DNA of 64,000 nt from Phycomyces nitens. Lineage: Eukaryota > Mucoromycota > Mucoromycetes > Mucorales > Phycomycetaceae. The notes below the pieces were generated by a model. It saw nothing but the letters and a program-made list of their open reading frames with translations, did not search any database and had not been told where the DNA came from. The stretch is taken from assembly GCA_022702545.1 (NCBI GenBank), contig JAHRBC010000006.1, forward strand, positions 2,108,001 through 2,172,000, written 5' to 3'. Position numbers and translations under genes: made by a program. How positions within the stretch are numbered: position 1 is the first letter of the stretch; each line of letters starts with the position of its first letter. Positions 58,652 through 64,000 of the stretch are shown one piece after another.

Positions 58652-59089
58652 CTATGAAAAAGAGGTTAATTTGTGTGTATAAAGAGGTATAAAAAATGTC
58701 TTACCAGAGAAAGGCGCCGATATCAAAAAGGCTAGGAAAAGGAAAAATAAAGGGAATCAAAAAAAAGGAGAGTGTCTGAAAAAATTTTCACCTTTAAAGC
58801 ATGCTGCGGAAAGCATGATGGATTGAGCCCAAAAACAATATCAAGGCCGATTTGCATCTCAGTGCTTCAAGACAATAGAGGAACATCTTTATAGTCATTC
58901 AAAATGCCTATATATAACGGCCTTTTTGATAGTATTCAACCTCTCTTACCTTTACACCAACCCACACACACACACACTTACTTACTCACTCACCCAAACA
59001 GTTTTTGTATGTATATTATATTTATTTTTATTTCAATTGAACAAAAACTAATAATTATAATCGAAATATACTTTACCATATTCTAGAAA
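58652..59089. promoter_or_regulatory. X2 divergent promoter region
   Basis: DNA between the outward mini-exon blocks and the accessory ATG at 59090. It is AT-rich with a CACACACACA run near 58968. I see no gene; promoter use is inferred from the gene layout. Confidence 0.35.
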
Positions 59090-60255
59090 ATGGTTAACCA
59101 AAGAAGATCAATTGCTCCTCGTCCTACTCCTGCTGGTCCCACTCCTGCTCCTGCTCCTGATATGGAACAGATAATGTCAAAGCTTTCCGAGATGGAAGGC
59201 AAAATGACAAACGTCGAAGTGCAAGTGGGGTCTGTAAGAGCTCAACTCAACGTTGTTGTGGCTGGTAATGCTTCAGCTATTAGAGCAATTGGTGCATTGG
59301 GTAGTGCCCATAACACTGCTCTTGTCAACTCTCCCACCGTTCCTGTTGCACCTGTTGCTCTTCTACCAGTTGTGCCAACCAAGCAGACAAACAACGATGT
59401 CTATGTAAGTAGCAAATTATATAGTATGTTATCAATTCATTATCTCATATACTGTGTCAGATGGCGATTTGCAAATATATGTGGAAGCCAAAGTTTTCGT
59501 CGAGAATAACTGCAGAGATCTTGGCAAACAACAACAAGCCAAAGTGGAATACAAACGTTCCTTTCAACCAAAGTCCAAACAAGGAGTTAGTTGTTAGGAT
59601 CCTCAACTACTTGGAGCCCAAGTTTGAGAGCAAGGGAATGAGGAGAAGTGACTTGCACAAGAACCTTCATACCAACTTCAGGAGCCAAAGTTCCAAAGAC
59701 AAGAAGTCTTCTTCAGAGAAAGCTGCCGTGAACACTCGTTCAAGAAGGGCAAACCATGCAGGCGAGGTAATATATACTTTAAATAACTAATAAATATTTA
59801 ATATCAAAGAAGCAGTATTAACTGAGAATTTTAGAGCCTTTCTCGGCGCTTGAATGCTTACCTTGACAATGAGGACACAATCAATGAGATGATGGGCAAA
59901 GATTGTGCCAACATGATAATAAAGGAGGCAATGTCCGAGGGTGAATCTGACGTAGAGACGTCTGAAAGTGGCACCAGATGTGTCATCTGCACTGTTCGCC
60001 CAGGATGGAGAAGTGATGAGGTAAATAATAATAAGGCAATAACTGGGTTACGTGTCTGAATTGTTATATAAAATATTAATACTTGTATTTCAGTTTAATA
60101 GACTCATCACTATTGTTGACTCTCATGTCCTTGAAGGAATGGGTTTGCATTCCCATCAATTCTTGCCTCGGGTTTTTAAGAGTGTGTCAAACTCAGCGGC
60201 CCCAAATGACGTGGTTTCCCGCCTCCCACAGTGGGCTTTTAGACACAATGTATAA
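59090..60255 (+). CDS. Accessory protein of X2
   Basis: Four phase-0 exons give a 322-residue open protein: 59090-59404, 59461-59766, 59835-60020 and 60094-60255. Exon 1 has a Pro-rich start and a coiled coil (MEQIMSKLSEMEGKMTNVEV). Exon 2 is 306 nt, with the KPKWNTNVPFNQSPNKELV segment and a basic end. Exon 3 carries MSEGESDVE and RPGWRSDE. Exon 4 begins FNRLITIVDSH and ends LPQWAFRHNV. The plan and motifs match element C. The function is unknown; a DNA-binding partner of the transposase is the likely role by analogy with two-gene CACTA elements. It stops 129 bp before the convergent transposase stop. Confidence 0.82.
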
Positions 60256-60384
60256 ATAAAGTTGTTGTTTATATTTTCTCACCCACTTCCCCAAGAACGT
60301 AATACCGTCAATATATATAAAGTATATTTTTTGGTGCCTTAATTTTGGTTATCTTTAAAAGAAGAAGATATTTTTTATTTTATA

Positions 60385-63300
60385 TTAGGCGCAGATTTTT
60401 TTGGGAAGAGGGATGACAAGCATTGTTTTCCTATTAGTTCGAGTGATTTGCTCTCCAATGGCAACTTCTAACAAAATCCTATGCACTGGAAGAATACTGT
60501 TCAAGTCATCTGGAGAATGCCTTGGGAGATACACCTCAACACCTTCATTCTCTCGCATTCTATCACAGGTTGTGACAAACCATTTAACAAATGCAAAAAC
60601 ATGTTGATTGTCATGAACCATGCGAGTCGGGTGGAGATCATCAACTGGTGGTGGCATGAAATTGTGTGTAAAGAGATACTGAATCTGGCCTGTATATGCA
60701 TTTACAACGTTCTCATTGCTGCCAACAAACAGTGTTTGTATAAACGACCCTCCATTTCCTTGTCTGTTTGAACCGCGATATACTTGGCCAAGTAAGTTGA
60801 TGGACTTCAACTTTGTGATCTCATTATCAACAAAGGAAAATGGGGAGAAGGCGTGCTGATAGCTGGTAAGACTGGGAAGGTCATAAGCATGCTTATAATA
60901 ATCCAGCAAATGTGGATAATCGATATCACCAATTAATGTTTTCATTCCAACTTGCAGAGGAAAAGCCAAAGGAGGAAGAGGCTCGTTACCCTTTGCAGAA
61001 TCCATTGTGGTCAGAGAAGCATTTACAAAATCTTGCAAGTTGAACTGAGGATGATTGATTGGCGAAGTTGTGGCTGGAAGTGTGGGTGTAGATACGAGCT
61101 TGGCAAAGACAGAAGAGAATGGGATCTTACTGGAGTATCCAAGGACTGCTTGCACATAATCGGCCTTGTATGCTTCTTCAACAAAATTCCTCATATATGT
61201 TGCCTCAAAACTATCCTTTCTGTTTGTGCTCACGTTCTTTAGCAAACCGTTGTATCGCTCGAACCCAAAGAGCCAATAGCCATACACTGGTCCAAAATCA
61301 CGAACGGTGTCGCGAAGATGGAGGTGCAGGTGCATATTGCAGGTGAGGATTGTAGCAGGGTAAAGCATTTCGCACGATTGACAGAATTGCTGGAGATGGA
61401 GGTGAGCTGACTCGACATCATCATACGCTATTGTTGGCTTGACCAGAATACGACATGCGTCCACGAAATCGATCCAGTTGGCAAAGTTTGCTGGTGGAAG
61501 AACGTACTTCAGCAAAACCGGAGAGTACACCAATACCCACGACTTCCATTCGTCAGCTTTCATCCTGGGGAACCCCTTGCCAATCTTCATCTTCAGCATG
61601 CTGTAGCCAACAGGCAGTACCATGGTCTCGGCTATCTTCTGCATCTCGCGAAGATCCCTGTCTACGATCAGACCACTGGCAGTCCACTTTTCCACCATTC
61701 TTTTTGCCGTGCCCAGAAAGAGATTGTGCATGGGATCGATGATCGTTCCACGTACTAGATCAAAGTATCCAAGACGATGCAGCTGCGACCATCGAACACC
61801 ATTTTCGACCTCCAGCTGATGTCTTTCTGAGGATGTACTTGCACTTTTCCACACCTCAGCATGCACCCGGTTTTCAGCACCACTCGCAAGCCTCCACTCA
61901 GCAAACTCGAAACCGCGGAAATCTACACTGGTCGTGCCTTCCAGACGAGAGAACTGATGATTGCATTTGTAGCATGCGCATGTGCTGTTGTGGGCGGTGA
62001 ATCCACTGGTCTTTCTTGCTGCTGGGATGTCACACGCCACCATCATTAGTGCAGCACGGACACTGGCACCAGTTGGCCTCTCAAATGTTGGAATATTCAT
62101 TCCAACATAGAGCTCATTCAACTCATCTACCAACGGCTCCAGGTAGTGGTTGATCTCCTCTGACTTTGGCTCTTTTGGTCCAGGCATAAGACCAACGAGG
62201 ATGGTGTTTTCTGGCTTGAATCGCTCCTCCCAAGGTAGATTATTGATGACCAAATAAATGGCACCACAAGAGTACACCACACCATCGAAAGGTTGGAACC
62301 AGTCGATGTTGAGAGCCAACATGAGGGAGCACGGATCCGCTGTAAACTGGGCGCCATTGATGTCCTTGACGTCCTTCCACATGGCGCCGTCGTAGACATC
62401 GCACATTGTCTGTGGAATCTTGAGATCTGAGTTCCAGTGTCTGATTCTGGCCTCAAAGCCAGGGCGAAGAAAGAGTGTCTTCATAGCATGCTTGACGGAT
62501 TGATAGACAAACACCCTTTTTGGGGCCAAGGCACCAACAGATGACTCCTTCACCAACTTACACCCGCAGACAGAGTTGGATCCAAGCTTCTGGAACACAC
62601 AGGTGGGAGGAACTGTCATGCATTCATCGTAGATTTGATGGCAATCTTGGCATGCTACAAATCTGTGGATTCCCTTGGATATCTCGGAAAATCCAGTCAT
62701 TCTTTGGAGCCCAAGAAGACTTGTTGGAAGCTGGAAATCCTGCTCGTAAATCTTCAAGAGCTCATTGATGAACTTGATCAAGACAATGGAACCCTTGTTG
62801 ACCACGTAGCAGGATGTAAAAAGGACCGTGAAGATGGCGATAAACTTGTGAACTGGGTTCTCAGGCATACCAGGGGCTTCAAAAGGGGCTATTATAAAAA
62901 AAAAGAGAAAATATTAATACTCAATTTTTCAGGCTTTTTCTTTTATTCAATGATTATGTACAAACCTTCGGCATCCAACTCCTCAAGCTCAAGCTCAACA
63001 ACATCTTCATCATCACTGGCGCCATCGTCATTCTCAACCGAGATCTCATTGTCATCATCGCGATTCTCAATGGAGACATCGTTGGCAGGCATAGACTCAA
63101 TTTCCAAAACAGGAACATTTGTTTGGCCGCCCTCTTCTATGGGACCAGGTTGGTAAGTCATGACAGCTACAAATATAGAATATAATAGTGTGTTAGACAC
63201 CATTGACATTTAAATAAATATATTTCTTACACTCAGAATCAACTTCCATCATTTCTCTTTGAGAGTCTTTATTTATAATATAATATTAATATACAAGTAT

Positions 63301-63472
63301 ACTCTGTTGTTTTAAATAAAATACCCCTTGAAGATGTGAATACTGCATCTACTCTGGCTCTTTTGTTACGATGTTGGACAGTTCTTCTTGTCACATAGGT
63401 GAATCCTTCTTCATTATCACCGCATACAGTGCAATAGCACTTGGTGTTGTAAATACTGTTGGAAGAAGACAT
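60385..63472 (-). CDS. tnp2-type CACTA transposase of X2
   Basis: Four exons with phase-1 junctions give a 962-residue open protein: 63472-63325, 63266-63231, 63166-62966 and 62888-60385. Exon 1 is a Cys finger (CYCTVC, then RTVQHR). Exons 2-3 are short and acidic (VELELEELDAE). Exon 4 is the core: CQDCHQIYDE, YDGAMWKD, DWFQPFDG, MPGPKEPK, CYKCNHQF, DPMHNLFLGTAKRM and HLHLRDTVRDFGPVY, in the same order as in C. The end LVIPLPKKI matches the C and D ends. The start is the ATG before the finger, conserved in position. No lesion is visible, so the protein could be active. Catalytic residues are not assigned from sequence alone. Confidence 0.88.
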
Positions 63473-63738
63473 GATGTTTGTGTTTGTAATATTATTATTA
63501 AAAGGAAACGAGTGTTACATGTATTTTATTTGCTATACTTTTATAATAATAAAAAGTAATATTCTAATGCTCATTGTATCCGAACCAATAGGATGTAGTA
63601 AAATTATATTTTCGAAATAAAAAAAAAGGAAAACTGTGGAGTTGAAAAATAGACTAGCTTTCACACCAGTTCAGGGCTACTATACCACCAGTGTATTCAG
63701 GGCCGTTTTTCCAGTGTACCGGTCCTTCCGCTGTAGTG

Positions 63739-64000
63739 TTTATTCTTTTCCATAATATTATTCTGGCTATTTACTAATAATTTTCTATACTCTTAACAAG
63801 ACACTATTATTGGCCGCCATATACCATCCCTCTACTATAATCACCAACTCTGTTTTTGGTATGTAAATAAATTTTTCTATCACTCAATTCACCCATATTA
63901 ATTTATTTTATCCCATCTCTAGTCAATCCAATCATACAAGATACCATGTCACACAATTCAGCCCCTCTTTGTCCATTCTTATCCAATCTTTGCAATGTAA
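63739..64000 (-). mobile_element. Inverted fragment of an X-family left arm
   Basis: The minus strand matches X1 55160-55432 with few differences, including two mini-exon-like blocks and their GTAAGT and GTATGT borders. It directly follows the right end of G, so G lies against an X-family copy that runs out of the window. No gene is assigned. Confidence 0.85.

Larger units (their letters stand above)
54456..63716. mobile_element. Composite X-family CACTA element (X1 left part joined to X2)
   Basis: The outer ends are CACTGGGAAAACCATTTG at 54456 and, inverted, CACTGGAAAAACGGCCC at 63716. TAC flanks both (54453-54455 and 63717-63719). A second left terminus, CACTGGAAAAACGGGC, lies inside at 57432, within an exon of the X1 accessory gene. 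X2 (57432-63716) is complete by gene content; X1 lacks its right part. Confidence 0.85.
57432..63716. mobile_element. CACTA-like element X2, apparently autonomous
   Basis: The inverted termini share CACTGGAAAAACGG. The gene order from the left is outward mini-exon blocks (minus), accessory gene (plus) and transposase (minus). Both main genes are open. The CTA before 57432 is not duplicated after 63716, which instead has the TAC of X1, so the right end is shared with or derived from X1. Confidence 0.82.
50658..63738. mobile_element. CACTA-like element G, internally deleted A/B relative, split by X1/X2
   Basis: The ends are inverted: CACTATGGTGGAAAAAACGG at 50658, and CACTACAGCGGAAGGACCGG read backwards from 63738. 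The two genes are reduced to 3' remnants joined near 52745. The X1/X2 composite sits 19 bp from the right end, flanked by TAC. No matching target duplication is seen around G itself (CTA on the left, TTT on the right). Without X it is about 3.8 kb and non-autonomous. Confidence 0.8.

Overview
This window looks like a transposon-built stretch of nuclear DNA from an early-diverging fungus, most likely Mucoromycota. The reasons are AT-rich DNA, many 50-90 nt GT-AG introns, CACTA-like elements with tnp2-type transposases, Ty3/gypsy and LINE retrotransposons and a Tc1/mariner element. The species call is inference. I see no ordinary host protein gene; the only host gene I can support is a tRNA-Phe(GAA) at 40240-40312.

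Layout. 1-480: the tip of an off-window element (H), then an inverted fragment of X-family DNA that interrupts a decayed LINE (481-3921, minus strand). 3922-40230: a head-to-tail array of LTRs, all in the same (minus) orientation, ending 9 bp upstream of the tRNA-Phe and separated by 2-6 bp spacers, mostly forms of AAAG. The LTR next to the tRNA belongs to a gag-protease element (36343-40230). Two LTRs are split by nested DNA transposons. LTR1 holds CACTA element A (5112-13095), which holds a Tc1 element (9112-10458). LTR2 holds CACTA element D (13496-33432), which holds CACTA element B (19971-32827), which holds CACTA element C (23942-30108). Clean target-site duplications support each step: CAA for A, TA for Tc1, TTT for D, CAT for B, AAG for C.

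Downstream of the tRNA come a young Ty3/gypsy element E (40336-45638, LTRs apparently identical), a CACTA-related element F with CACACCC termini (45643-50162), a solo E LTR (50184-50494), and an internally deleted A/B relative, G (50658-63738). G contains a composite X-family element (54456-63716) made of a truncated X1 joined to a seemingly complete X2. An inverted X-family fragment closes the window (63739-64000).

How the genes work together. Each autonomous CACTA-like element carries a tnp2-type transposase gene, whose first exon is a small zinc finger, and a second gene for a coiled-coil or basic accessory protein. The two genes are convergent in C, D and X and divergent in A/B. C and X2 keep open reading frames for both genes and are the best candidates for active elements. 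D keeps only the accessory gene, B is broken only by C, and A has a lost splice donor and a nonsense codon. The arm upstream of the accessory gene in X1, X2, C and D holds a run of 40-80 nt exon-like blocks pointing toward the element end, a possible undescribed third gene. A and B transposase exons are also packed with the pentamer ATACC, which relatives lack.
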